A stretch of DNA of 64,000 bases, from NCBI GenBank assembly GCA_021325095.1, contig JAJPHV010000069.1:1-64000 (forward strand), in the 5' to 3' direction. Of this stretch, positions 17,770 through 26,513 are shown in pieces. Numbering within the stretch: the stretch's first letter is position 1; every line of letters begins with the position of its first letter. The notes under the pieces are model-generated. The model saw only the letters and a list, made by a program, of their open reading frames with translations. It was not told where the DNA came from and made no database searches. Origin of the DNA: Chloroflexota bacterium (lineage in GTDB: Bacteria; Chloroflexota; Anaerolineae; Aggregatilineales; UBA2796). Both the position numbers and the translations under genes were made by a program.

Positions 17770-17907
17770 TAAGCGCGCCTAGCCTCTGTTTTCTCTAAGA
17801 ATAACGTGAACAGGCCGCCGCGCAAGCGCCTGTTGAGCCAGGTTCAAATTTGGGTGGGCCTGTTATAATTCTTCCCTGGGTCAAGCCATCCAGCGGGGGG
17901 GGACGCG

Positions 17908-20085
17908 ATGACTGCACCAATCTTCCTGATGCTCGTCTTTCATAATCACCAGCCTGTCGGCCAGTTTGACTATATCAGCGAGCATAGCACGAACGTCAGT
18001 TATCTGCCCCTGATCGAACTCCTGGAACGCCACCCCCGCATCAAGATTGGGATGCATTACAGCGGGCCGCTGCTGGACTGGTTGAAACAGCACCACGCAG
18101 AGGTCGTGGAGCGCCTGCACGTGCTGATCCAGCGCAAACAGGTGGAAATGCTCTCCGGTGGGTACTTCGAGCCGATTCTGAGCGCGCTGCCCGAAGAAGA
18201 CCAGATCGGGCAAATTCAGAAGATGACCGCCGAACTGAAGGCAACGTTGAACGCCGACGCCAATGGGATGTGGCTGGCCGAGCGGGTCTGGGAGCCACAC
18301 CTGGCGCGGCCCATTGCGCAGGCAGGTATCCGGTACGTCATTGTCGATGACACGCACTTTGAGAGCGTTGGCCTGGACCGGAGCACGGACCTGTTCGGCT
18401 ATTATATCACGGAAGACCAGGGCCACGCCCTGGCTGTGTTTCCGACGCTGTCCTATCTGCGCAGTGCCATCCCCTGGCAACCCATTGACACGCTGATCGA
18501 ATGGCTGCGCGACGAAGCCGATCAGTCGCTGTCCACCTACCAGCCCAAAGTAGCACTCCTGGGCGACGACGGCGAGAAGTTTGGCACGTGGCGCGGCACT
18601 TACGAGCACTGTTGGGGCGATGGGAAATATATGGACAGCCTTCTGAGCGCTATCGAGAAGAACGCCGACTGGCTGCAAACGGCCACGCCGGGTGAATATC
18701 TGGCCCGCTACCCGGCATTGGGCCGCGTTTACTTGCCCGCCGTCTCCTATATGGAGATGGGCATCTGGAGCCTGCCTGCCGACGTGTCGCACCAACTGAG
18801 CGCGCTGCACCACACGCTGGAAGTGGAGCACCGCAGTGATATTACGCGCTTTCTGCGCGGTGGGTTGTGGCGCAACTTCATGGTCAAGTACGACGAGATC
18901 AATCACCTGCATAAGCGCGTGCTGCTGGTCAGCCAGAAGGTTCATGCCATGCGCCGGGGCCGCAAGCGCGATCAGGCCCTCGATCTGCTGTGGGCGGCCC
19001 AGGGCAACGATCCGTACTGGCACGGTGTCTATGGCGGCATTTACCTGTTCAATTTTCGCGTGGCAAGCTACGCCTACCTGATCGCAGCGGAGAACGCCGC
19101 AGATGGCGACGACATCCCGCTGACGCTCACCCGAATGGACTTTGACCGCGATAGCCGGGAAGACATCGTCGTAACCGGGTCGCCGCTGAATGCGGTTTGC
19201 AGCCCGGCCCTCGGCGGCGCGCTGCTCGAACTCGACTTTCGTCCGGCGCAGTACAACCTGTACAACGTCATGACGCGCCGCAAGGAAGGCTATCACATCG
19301 ATCTGGTCAACGCCGCCGCCGACAATACAATCATCACGCCGATGTCGCTGCAAGGATCGGATCTGGAAAGCGGTCAGAACCATGCTATCCGTGCCAAAGA
19401 ACCGGGCCTCGAGAAACTGCTCATCTACGACTGGCACCGGCGGGCATCGTTCCTGGATCATTTCATCGGGCCATCGACCACGCTCTACGAGTTTTACCGG
19501 GCGCAATATGCGGAACAGGGTGATTTTGTCAACCAGCCCTACGAGATTGTGGAGGCGGCCTGCACGGGCACGGAGGCGTACATCCATTTGCGGCGGCAGG
19601 GCCACGTCTGGGTGGGCGAGGTGCTTCAACCGTTGAGCATCGTCAAAGCCTTCAACATCGTTCACAGCGAACCGTCCCTCTCGGTGACATATACGCTGGT
19701 GAACGAAGCTGACATGCCTGTGGACGTGCGGTTCGGCATTGAAACGGTGGTGGGCTTCGACGCCGGGCAAGACCTCCAATACTGCTCGCTGCGCACCAAC
19801 CGCAGTACAAAACGCGGGTCGTTGGCCGACCTGTGCGAGATCGAAGCGGTCACGTCGCACGAGGCAGACTCCAATCTGCGGAACATCACGCTGCACACGC
19901 AGATCAGCAAACCGTGTTTCCTGTGGCAGTTCCCGCTGGAAACGATCACCTGCTCCGAATCGGGCTTCGAGCGTGGCTACCAGGGAACGGTCTTTCTACA
20001 TCTCTGGAATGTGCGGCTGTCTCCGGGCGAGGCGTGGCAGGTCGTCCTTACACAAAGCGTGCAGCAAACGGCGACACGGCCCTGA
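17908..20085 (+). CDS. Glycoside hydrolase family 57, 4-alpha-glucanotransferase/amylase type
   Basis: 725 residues opening with the GH57 signature FHNHQPVGQF. The nucleophile is E125 in MWLAERVWEPHL and the acid/base lies in the GDDGEKFG motif (219-226). The C-terminal half (NAVCSPALGGALLELDFRP..., EFYRAQYAEQGDFVNQPYE, and a VSVTYTLVNEADMPVDVRFGIE strand) matches the DUF1925/DUF1926 beta domains of the Thermococcus litoralis-type glucanotransferase. It should rearrange or hydrolyse alpha-1,4-glucans in the cytoplasm; no signal peptide is present. A G-rich site precedes ATG 17908. It is slightly longer than the archaeal prototype. Confidence 0.85.
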   Translation: MTAPIFLMLVFHNHQPVGQFDYISEHSTNVSYLPLIELLERHPRIKIGMHYSGPLLDWLKQHHAEVVERLHVLIQRKQVEMLSGGYFEPILSALPEEDQIGQIQKMTAELKATLNADANGMWLAERVWEPHLARPIAQAGIRYVIVDDTHFESVGLDRSTDLFGYYITEDQGHALAVFPTLSYLRSAIPWQPIDTLIEWLRDEADQSLSTYQPKVALLGDDGEKFGTWRGTYEHCWGDGKYMDSLLSAIEKNADWLQTATPGEYLARYPALGRVYLPAVSYMEMGIWSLPADVSHQLSALHHTLEVEHRSDITRFLRGGLWRNFMVKYDEINHLHKRVLLVSQKVHAMRRGRKRDQALDLLWAAQGNDPYWHGVYGGIYLFNFRVASYAYLIAAENAADGDDIPLTLTRMDFDRDSREDIVVTGSPLNAVCSPALGGALLELDFRPAQYNLYNVMTRRKEGYHIDLVNAAADNTIITPMSLQGSDLESGQNHAIRAKEPGLEKLLIYDWHRRASFLDHFIGPSTTLYEFYRAQYAEQGDFVNQPYEIVEAACTGTEAYIHLRRQGHVWVGEVLQPLSIVKAFNIVHSEPSLSVTYTLVNEADMPVDVRFGIETVVGFDAGQDLQYCSLRTNRSTKRGSLADLCEIEAVTSHEADSNLRNITLHTQISKPCFLWQFPLETITCSESGFERGYQGTVFLHLWNVRLSPGEAWQVVLTQSVQQTATRP

Positions 20086-20168
20086 TAGCATTTACCTCGT
20101 GCCCCACACTGCGAAGCGGCGAAGGAGATTCTGCCTCCATTCCCACAGGGAATCGTTCGACGAATAGA

Positions 20169-20174
20169 TATAAT
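20169..20174 (+). promoter_or_regulatory. TATAAT -10 element upstream of the parvulin lipoprotein gene
   Basis: A perfect TATAAT lies about 48 bp before the ATG, in an AT-rich patch between the GH57 stop and the next gene. The -35 region 17 bp upstream is a poor match. Confidence 0.45.
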
Positions 20175-20221
20175 TGAGCATTCAGTAATGTAAATGTGTT
20201 TGCCGGTGATGGCCCACTGTG

Positions 20222-21700
20222 ATGAACAAACGGATCGTTGTCTTTCTGCTGCTGCTCCTGGTGGCCTGTACGCCAGCGGCCACGCCTGAAGTGATTCAGT
20301 ACACCAGCGCTGCCCCGACAGCCGCCCGATCACCAACCCACAGTGGGCCAACCGGAACGCCTACCCTGACACCGACGCCATACATCCGCCCGACAGATGA
20401 CCCGGCGCTGCACCTCGACCAGCCGATTGTGCGAGTCGGTGACGAGATGATCACGCTTGGGCAGTTCCGCCAGCGGGTGCGCTACGAGCGTTTTGCGGCG
20501 CTGGACAACGCGCGCCGCCTCATTGAGCGGGTGGGGTTGGACAAGGTGAACCTGGCGACCCCCGGCGAAAACCCGACAGCCGACGCTGTAGCCAGTATCT
20601 TCAACACGCTGGCGAACTCCAACGCCTTTGGGCATCAGGTGTACGACATCATGGTGCGCGAGTCCATCATCCGGCAGGAATACCATTTGCGTGGGCTGAA
20701 GGTGAACCCGAAAGACGTGCGCGATTACTGGGTGCGCTACCTGGACCTGCAACGAGCGCCGGACGTGGATGCGGCCCTGAAAACCGCCCAGGAAGCCTAC
20801 ATCACGACGGCCATGTCCTATTCTGGCCTATCGCGCGCGGCGATTGGGCATATCTTTGAGGTGTACGTGATGGGTCTGGATCTGCGCCCGATCATTGCTA
20901 AAGAACGGATGGGGCCGCTCACGATCCAACAAGTCAAGGTGCGGCGTATCATCGCCAAAACGCTGGCCGACGCCCAGGCAGCCCTTGCCCAGATCAAAAA
21001 GGGCGACGATTTCCGCAGCGTGGTCTGCCAATACTCAACGGAACGAGGCAGCAGCGACATGGGCTACGTGACGCGCGGTCAGTTTGTGCCGGGGTTGAAA
21101 AATCTCGATGCGGTCTTCAAGGCCAACGCTGGCGAGATCGTTGGGCCGCTGCAAAGCCCGCTCGGCTGGTACATTCTCCGCATCAAAGACCTGCGCAAAA
21201 ATGCCGACGGCGATACTCAGGCCGACGTCCAGAGCATCCTGGTTGCCACCGAATCGGCGGCGAACGATCTGAAAAGCCGCGCACAGCAGGGCGAGGACTT
21301 TGAACGGCTGGCCTGCCTGTACTCGCTCGACAAGAATGCCGGGATTCGGGGCGACCTGGGCTACGTCGATCCGGCCAGCCTGGGCGACGCAGTGGCGCAG
21401 GCCATCAACGGCAACGAGAACGGCCTGTACGGGCCGATTGCCACCGGGCGCGGTTTCGAGGTGATCCAGGTCGATGACCGCAAAGTTAACTTACCAAAAC
21501 CCGAAGAGATTGACCGGGCGGAAAGCCAGGCCTTCAGCGCATGGCAGTCGGATAAGGTTAATTCGAGCTATGTAGCTGCGCTGAACGACGTGTGGCAAAA
21601 GGCGATCCCGGCTGATCCGCTGCCCCGTGACGTGTCACCGCTGATGCGTGAGGAGAACTTCGGGCTGCCAACGCTGCAACCGACTGGCACTGGCCCTTAA
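20222..21700 (+). CDS. Lipoprotein foldase with two PpiC/parvulin-type domains
   Basis: 492 residues from ATG 20222 (GTG at 20219 is an alternative). The signal ends in a lipobox (LLLLLVAC), so the mature protein is lipid-anchored. A Thr/Pro-rich tether leads to a SurA_N-like helical region (FRQRVRYERFAAL...), then two parvulin units: VRRIIAKTLADAQAALAQIKKGDDFRSVV...GYVTRGQFVPGL, and SILVATESAANDLKSRAQQGEDFERLA...GDLGYVDPASLG. These are prolyl isomerase or chaperone domains that help fold exported proteins outside the membrane. Cys in both parvulin units (VVCQYS, LACLYS) are unusual for an extracytoplasmic fold and could pair. Confidence 0.8.
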   Translation: MNKRIVVFLLLLLVACTPAATPEVIQYTSAAPTAARSPTHSGPTGTPTLTPTPYIRPTDDPALHLDQPIVRVGDEMITLGQFRQRVRYERFAALDNARRLIERVGLDKVNLATPGENPTADAVASIFNTLANSNAFGHQVYDIMVRESIIRQEYHLRGLKVNPKDVRDYWVRYLDLQRAPDVDAALKTAQEAYITTAMSYSGLSRAAIGHIFEVYVMGLDLRPIIAKERMGPLTIQQVKVRRIIAKTLADAQAALAQIKKGDDFRSVVCQYSTERGSSDMGYVTRGQFVPGLKNLDAVFKANAGEIVGPLQSPLGWYILRIKDLRKNADGDTQADVQSILVATESAANDLKSRAQQGEDFERLACLYSLDKNAGIRGDLGYVDPASLGDAVAQAINGNENGLYGPIATGRGFEVIQVDDRKVNLPKPEEIDRAESQAFSAWQSDKVNSSYVAALNDVWQKAIPADPLPRDVSPLMREENFGLPTLQPTGTGP

Positions 21701-21710
21701 TTGACCAGAC

Positions 21711-22553
21711 TCAGGCGGTGGATTGGTAGGTTCTGGCCCGTTCGCGCAGCGCCTCGACAATGTTAGCGTCGGGCGGCGTGCGTACCGAACCGATGCGCGC
21801 CGAGCCATCCCCCTCGCGGCGGTGAAAATCGCTGCCCACCGTCATGACCAGCCTGTACTGGCGGGCCAGCACGGTCAAATCCTCGACCACTGCGGGCGTA
21901 TGATCGGGGTAGTAGACCTCGATTCCATCCAGGCCCAGCGGCACAAGCGCAGCAATCACGGCACGATAATCTTCATAGTGGCCGGGGTGCGCCAGGACAG
22001 CCACGCCGCCCGCCGCGTGGATCATGCTGATGGCGCGCTGCGGTTCCAGGCGGTAATGCGGCACGTAGGCCGGGCCATCGTTGGCAAGGTATTGATCGAA
22101 AGCCTCCTGGATGGAAGATACATAGCCGCCTTCCACGAGGGCACGCGCGACGTGTGGGCGACCCACCGCGCCGTCATCGGCCAGGGCCAGCACCCGCTCC
22201 ATCGAAATCGGGATGCCCAGGTCGGCAAGTTTCTGCACCATACGGGCCGCGCGATTCGTCCGCGAGTCGCGCAGTTCGGATAGCAGGGCTTGCAGCGGCG
22301 CATGATCCACGTCGATCAGATAGCCGAGGACGTGCCGATCTGTATGCTCATCTTCCGAACTCAATTCGACTCCGGCCAGCACTTGCAGGCCCGTCGTAGC
22401 CGCCGCTGCCTGGGCAGGCCGAATACCACTCACCGTATCGTGGTCGGTCAGAGCAATGACGTCCAACTGGTTGGTCAGGGCGATCTGCACGACCTCGGCG
22501 GGCGAATATACGCCGTCGGAGGCCGTGCTGTGCAGATGCAGATCGACGCGCAT
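21711..22553 (-). CDS. PHP-domain phosphoesterase
   Basis: 280 residues with all PHP metal motifs: DLHLHSTASDG at the N-terminus, ALTDHDTVSG, LAHPGHYEDY and GSDFHRREGDG. The length and order match the YciV/TrpH-RnmAM group, which acts on 3',5'-nucleoside bisphosphates or short RNA 5' ends. Substrate here is inferred only from family. It begins 8 bp after the SpoVS stop, so the two form an operon. Confidence 0.85.
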   Translation of the reverse strand: MRVDLHLHSTASDGVYSPAEVVQIALTNQLDVIALTDHDTVSGIRPAQAAAATTGLQVLAGVELSSEDEHTDRHVLGYLIDVDHAPLQALLSELRDSRTNRAARMVQKLADLGIPISMERVLALADDGAVGRPHVARALVEGGYVSSIQEAFDQYLANDGPAYVPHYRLEPQRAISMIHAAGGVAVLAHPGHYEDYRAVIAALVPLGLDGIEVYYPDHTPAVVEDLTVLARQYRLVMTVGSDFHRREGDGSARIGSVRTPPDANIVEALRERARTYQSTA

Positions 22554-22561
22554 CGGGTGGT

Positions 22562-22834
22562 CTATTCCATAACGCGCGGTTCAACAATCAGGCGTAGCGC
22601 TGTACGTTCCTGTTCTTCGATGGTGACTTCGGTGAAATAGGGGATACAAATCACGTCCATACCGTCATCGGCAAGGTAGCCCCTGGCGATGGCCGCAGCT
22701 TTGATAGCCTGGTTGACGGCCCCTGCACCAATCGCCTGAATTTCGGCGCGGCGGTGTTCGCGGACGACCCCCGCGATGGCCCCCGCAACCGCTGTAGAGC
22801 GTGAGCGGGCAGAAACTTTGATTATGTCTACCAT
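22562..22834 (-). CDS. spoVS: SpoVS-family (Alba-like) small protein
   Basis: 90 residues, almost entirely SpoVS: IIKVSARSRSTAVAGAIAGVVREH, AIGAGAVNQAIKAAAIARGYLA, then ICIPYFTEVTIEEQERTALRLIVEPR. SpoVS proteins adopt an Alba-like nucleic-acid-binding fold and affect septation and spore-coat assembly in Bacillus, but many non-sporulating bacteria carry one. No sporulation gene is nearby. It heads an operon with the PHP protein and diverges from the Fur-type gene; AAGGA precedes the ATG. Confidence 0.9.
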   Translation of the reverse strand: MVDIIKVSARSRSTAVAGAIAGVVREHRRAEIQAIGAGAVNQAIKAAAIARGYLADDGMDVICIPYFTEVTIEEQERTALRLIVEPRVME

Positions 22835-23114
22835 GAATTATGTGTCCTTCCCGGAGGTATTAAAGACCAACGCTTGGCCCCCACAGGTGACCCTGTCTGT
22901 GCTGTCTTTACGTTGCCGGGCAAGCCTTCGGCAATTCTAACGTAGCTTGGCGCTGAATCCAAGCCAAAACAGGGAAATTACCAACCTTCTGACCTCTGCA
23001 CTACCCGGCGGCAGCGGGCAAGGCGGCAAAGGACCTTTCACGAGACCGTCGTGGAGATCGTGTTACAATACAGGATGGCGCTTGGCAAGACGGATCGCTT
23101 TCGGGACTGTGGAG

Positions 23115-23582
23115 ATGAGCGGGAGAATATCAACGAGCGTCCAGGCCCTGCGCAACGCCGGCTACAAGATGACCGGCCCGCGCCTGACCATCCTGGACAT
23201 CCTGGAAAAAAGCGGCGGGCACATCACGTCCGCAGAACTGCTGTCGCTGGTCGAACAGCGCGACCCATCCATCGGGCGGGCCAGCGTGTTTCGCACGCTG
23301 GATTTGATGATCAAGCTGGGCATCGTGTGGACGAGCGTGCAGGGCGGTTCAACAGTCCACTATATGCTTATGCCGGGCGGCCACCACCATCACATCATCT
23401 GTACGAACTGCGACAAGCTGATCGAGTTTGACGACTGCCGCCTGGGGGCGCTGATCAGCAGCCTGGAGAGGGAATATGGCGTCCACGTCGAGGGCCATCT
23501 CCTGGAACTGTACGGCCTGTGCCAGGACTGCCAGGACGCCATTCGAGAGCACGCTGGCGACCCGGAGGAAGACACGGATTAG
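23115..23582 (+). CDS. Fur-family metal-responsive transcriptional regulator
   Basis: 155 residues. The winged helix (MTGPRLTILDILEKSGGHITSAELL, IGRASVFRTLDLMIKLGIV) is followed by the dimerisation/metal domain with HHHHIICTNCDK and a second CQDC pair, which form the structural zinc site. HVEGHLLELYGLC supplies further metal ligands. It could be Fur, Zur or PerR; the sequence alone does not decide. ATG 23115 or GTG 23109 could be the start; a TACAAT -10 (23064-23069) lies upstream. Its last four bases overlap the stop of the convergent kinase gene. Confidence 0.85.
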   Translation: MSGRISTSVQALRNAGYKMTGPRLTILDILEKSGGHITSAELLSLVEQRDPSIGRASVFRTLDLMIKLGIVWTSVQGGSTVHYMLMPGGHHHHIICTNCDKLIEFDDCRLGALISSLEREYGVHVEGHLLELYGLCQDCQDAIREHAGDPEEDTD

Positions 23583-24703
23583 CCGCTGATAGGCAAACTA
23601 ATGGTGAAGACACTGCCGCTTCCCGGCTGGCTCTCCACCGAAACGCGGCCATTGTGTCGTTCAATGATGGCCCTGGTGATGTATAAACCCAGGCCCGCCC
23701 CCTCCTGGCTGATATGTTCCCGCTGATTGACCCGGTAAAACTTCTTGAATAGCTGCGGAATGTCGTCGGGAGGAATGCCCAGGCCGGTATCTGCTACCTG
23801 GATGACGACCTGGTCGCCCTTGACCTGTACCCGGAACTCAACACGGCCACCGGCAGGCGTATATTTGATGGCGTTGGACAGCAGGTTGCCGACGGCCTGA
23901 TTAAGCCGCGCCGCGTCCATCAGGAACGTAACTTCGGGGATCGGCGCGATCACCAGTTCGATCTGTTTATCTGCGACCCGAAGCTGCGCTTCTTCGAGGC
24001 AACCCCGCAAGGCCACGGGCAGCGAGACCGGTTCCAGGTTGAAGCCAATACTCTCTTCAATGCGGGCCAGGTCTACCAGGCTGTTGACCAATGAGATGAG
24101 CTGCTTGGCGCCGCGCTGGATGCGCCCGGCATAATACTGAACCTGTGGAGCGGCGCCGCTGCTCTCCTCGACCAGCATTTCGGCATAACCGAGCACGATG
24201 CCAACGGCATTTTTAAGATCGTGGGACAGGCTGCGCACAAAACGATCTTTCATGCTATTTAGTTCCAGGACGCGATCATGCTCGCGTTCCCGGAGGGTTC
24301 GGTTTTCGCGGCGCAGCCGGGCCATCTGCAGCTGCCGTTCGACGCGCGCCAGCAGTTCGCCATCCTGGACGGGCAGTGCCATAAAATCACCCGCCCCGGC
24401 TTCGAGCGCCTTCTCAAAGTGATCGGCTCCGCTGGCGGCGCTCATGATGATGACGGGAACGTCCTTGAGGCGCTCGTCGCTTCGCATCTGCTGGCAGACT
24501 TCGTACCCGTCCAGGCCGGGCACGGTCAGGCCGACCAGGGCGAGATCGGGCAGCGTGTCGCGGGCAATCGATAATGCCTCACCGCCTTCAGTGGCGATGG
24601 TGGTCAGATAGCCGCTCCTGTTGAGAATGAGTGCAATGCGCTCTGCCACTTCGCGTGAGTCATCCACAACCAGGATGTTGCGACTGTTGTGATTATCGGT
24701 CAT
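23579..24703 (-). CDS. Receiver-histidine kinase with a degenerate receiver domain
   Basis: 374 residues. Residues 8-125 fold like a receiver but lack key residues: the phosphoacceptor Asp is G58 (DLALVGLTVPGLDG) and the conserved Lys before Pro is L110 (FMALPV). The acidic pair D14-D15 remains. A coiled-coil linker (RLRRENRTLREREHDRVLELN) leads to an intact HisKA with H161 (SLSHDLKNAVG) and a complete HATPase_c (LSNAIKYTPAGG, VADTGLGIPPDD, GAGLGLYITRAI). The kinase is probably active while the receiver is a phosphorylation-independent sensing or docking module. There is no membrane segment. It diverges from the trans-sulfuration gene. Confidence 0.85.
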   Translation of the reverse strand: MTDNHNSRNILVVDDSREVAERIALILNRSGYLTTIATEGGEALSIARDTLPDLALVGLTVPGLDGYEVCQQMRSDERLKDVPVIIMSAASGADHFEKALEAGAGDFMALPVQDGELLARVERQLQMARLRRENRTLREREHDRVLELNSMKDRFVRSLSHDLKNAVGIVLGYAEMLVEESSGAAPQVQYYAGRIQRGAKQLISLVNSLVDLARIEESIGFNLEPVSLPVALRGCLEEAQLRVADKQIELVIAPIPEVTFLMDAARLNQAVGNLLSNAIKYTPAGGRVEFRVQVKGDQVVIQVADTGLGIPPDDIPQLFKKFYRVNQREHISQEGAGLGLYITRAIIERHNGRVSVESQPGSGSVFTISLPISG

Positions 24704-24723
24704 GGCCTTTATTTCCGTGCGGC

Positions 24724-24751
24724 GCATGGTTGTACAGAGCATGGTTGTACA
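24724..24751. promoter_or_regulatory. Tandem 13-bp direct repeat in a divergent promoter region
   Basis: GCATGGTTGTACA occurs twice, at 24724-24736 and 24739-24751, with a 15-bp period. Each copy contains the palindrome TGTACA. The second runs into TACAAT (24748-24753), a good -10 for the forward gene, whose -35 region is otherwise poor. The pair therefore looks like an activator or repressor site placed over the promoter. Confidence 0.5.
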
Positions 24752-24806
24752 ATAGGGGCGCCACATGGTGACTTTAGCACGAATTGCCTTTTGGAGAAAT
24801 TTCACG

Positions 24807-25925
24807 ATGAGAATTGAAACCCTGGCCGTCCATGCCGGACAGCGCCCCGACGAAGGCACGGGTGCAGTCATCCCGCCTATCGTCCTGTCCACGACCTACG
24901 AGCGCGCGGCGGATGGCAGCTACCCGCGCGGCTATATCTATACGCGCAGCGGCAACCCGAACCGTGAAGCCCTGGAAGAAAGCCTGTGCGCGCTGGAGGG
25001 CGGCGCTGCCGCAATCGCTTTTTCGTCCGGCTCGGCAGCGACGGCCAGCGTTTTCCAGGCGCTTGCGCCGGGCGATCACGTCCTTGCGCCAAGTGACTGC
25101 TATCACGGCACAGCGAACCTGCTGCGGGACGTTTTCGCGCGGTGGGGTTTGCAGGCCACATTTGTGGACATGACCGACCCGGCGGCGGTGCGAGGAGCGT
25201 TACAGGCGAACACCAAGCTGATCTGGGTCGAGACACCCTCCAACCCGCTGCTCAAGATCACTGACCTGGCGCAGATCGCCGGCCTGGCCCATGAGAGTGG
25301 GGCGATCTGTGCCTGTGATAACACCTGGGCAACGCCTGTGTTACAGCGCCCGTTTGACTTTGGCGTGGACGTCAGCGTGCACTCGACGACAAAGTACCTG
25401 GGCGGGCACGGCGACGTGCTGGGCGGAATGGTCATCACGCGCACGGCGGACGACTTTTCGCAGCGCATCCGGCAGAACCAGATGGCGGGGGGCGCTGTCC
25501 CATCGCCCTTCGACTGCTGGCTGGTGTTGCGCGGCATCCGCACCCTGCCCTACCGGATGCGCGCTCACGCCGAAAATGCGCAGCGCGTCGCGCAGTTCCT
25601 GCACAATCATTCTGCCGTCGAAGCGGTTCACTATCCAGGGCTGGACGACCATCCGGGACGAGCGATTGCTGCCCGGCAGATGGCGCTGCCGGGTGGAATG
25701 CTGTCCTTCCAGGTGCGGGGCGGGCGCGATCAGGCGTTTGCGGTGGCAGCGAAGGTACGGTTGTTCACGCGGGCGACCAGCCTGGGCGCGACGGAAAGCC
25801 TGATCGAGCACCGGGCCTCGATTGAGGGGCCGGCCACGCGCACGCCGGAGAATCTGCTGCGCCTTTCCGTCGGCCTCGAACACCCGGACGATCTGATCGA
25901 AGACCTGGCCCAGGCCCTGCAATAG
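24807..25925 (+). CDS. Trans-sulfuration family PLP enzyme (cystathionine gamma-synthase/lyase type)
   Basis: 372 residues with the full Cys/Met-metabolism PLP fold: YTRSGNPNREALEESLCALEGG near the N-terminus, FSSGSAAT, CDNTWATPVLQRPFDFGVDVSVHSTTKYLGGHGD with the PLP lysine K196, and SLGATESLIEHRAS near the end. Enzymes of this group make or cleave cystathionine or eliminate sulfur from homocysteine or methionine; the direction cannot be read from sequence. GGAG lies 12 bp before ATG 24807. A tandem repeat occupies its promoter. Confidence 0.85.
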   Translation: MRIETLAVHAGQRPDEGTGAVIPPIVLSTTYERAADGSYPRGYIYTRSGNPNREALEESLCALEGGAAAIAFSSGSAATASVFQALAPGDHVLAPSDCYHGTANLLRDVFARWGLQATFVDMTDPAAVRGALQANTKLIWVETPSNPLLKITDLAQIAGLAHESGAICACDNTWATPVLQRPFDFGVDVSVHSTTKYLGGHGDVLGGMVITRTADDFSQRIRQNQMAGGAVPSPFDCWLVLRGIRTLPYRMRAHAENAQRVAQFLHNHSAVEAVHYPGLDDHPGRAIAARQMALPGGMLSFQVRGGRDQAFAVAAKVRLFTRATSLGATESLIEHRASIEGPATRTPENLLRLSVGLEHPDDLIEDLAQALQ

Positions 25926-25945
25926 AATTGGTCAGTGGTGGGAAA

Positions 25946-25968
25946 CCCTGCCAGAGACGCTGGCAGGG
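25946..25968 (+). terminator. Perfect 9-bp hairpin after the trans-sulfuration gene
   Basis: CCCTGCCAG and CTGGCAGGG flank the loop AGACG, 20 bp past the stop. No T-run follows, so it may act as an RNA-stabilising hairpin or a weak terminator. Confidence 0.45.
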
Positions 25969-25979
25969 AGACAATACAA

Positions 25980-26093
25980 GTGAGCGCAATAAGACTAGGC
26001 CGTGTTGCGATAGATGCGTTCGGCGTCAATCTGAAACGTATCGCGGCCCCTTTCATTGCCGCACTCGTGACTCTGCTCACTTTAACGACTTGA
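25980..26093 (+). CDS. Possible 37-residue membrane-associated peptide
   Basis: GTG 25980 follows a GGGAG site and opens 37 codons that end in a hydrophobic stretch, PFIAALVTLLTLTT, before TGA. The first half is basic and amphipathic (RLGRVAI..NLKRIAA). It sits directly after the hairpin downstream of the trans-sulfuration gene. Nothing else supports translation; it could be chance. Confidence 0.2.
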   Translation: MSAIRLGRVAIDAFGVNLKRIAAPFIAALVTLLTLTT

Positions 26094-26131
26094 GCCACGT
26101 GTTTTTTCGGAACAGGTTGGGAGTTCGTGTT

Positions 26132-26383
26132 TTAATTCGATGGTAAGCGTAGCAAAAGATTTGTGTTTTTGCTGCCGCCGTTGTCCAGTTCGATGGTGAG
26201 GGTAATTTGAGTTCGGGTTGTGTCAATTTGCCAGTCGAGGGTCCTGGTTAGAACGTCCTCGTGTTTATCGTGGATAGTTTCGATTGCGTTTCTCACGTCG
26301 TTCCAGATCGGACGGATATCTGCGTTATCAATTGACATCGTGATGAAGTGCAAAAATATTGAGAGAACCTCAAGGTCCGTCAC
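26132..26383 (-). CDS. Small hypothetical protein
   Basis: 83 residues with a GTG start at 26383 preceded by GGGAGG. It is acidic/amphipathic with no membrane segment (IRPIWNDVRNAIETIHDKHEDVLTR, then QITLTIELDNGG). I do not recognise a family. Codon use and base composition are more AT-rich than neighbouring genes, suggesting foreign origin. It is the right size for an immunity or antitoxin-like partner but there is no obvious toxin next to it. Confidence 0.4.
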   Translation of the reverse strand: MTDLEVLSIFLHFITMSIDNADIRPIWNDVRNAIETIHDKHEDVLTRTLDWQIDTTRTQITLTIELDNGGSKNTNLLLRLPSN

Positions 26384-26513
26384 TCCGTGTGCCTCCCAAG
26401 CCCTTTTTGTATGCCCCAGATTCTAGCCGATCTGGGGCCCTTGTGCCAGCTATTGAGACGTTGAAACTACATCGGGTGTGGTGGCGTATATCGTATCGCG
26501 GGGATTGGTATGG

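Noticed and set aside
17881..19896. 671-codon open frame antisense to the GH57 gene
   Set aside because: High GC keeps opposite frames open. The forward frame has GH57 catalytic motifs along its length; the antisense translation has no recognisable domain.
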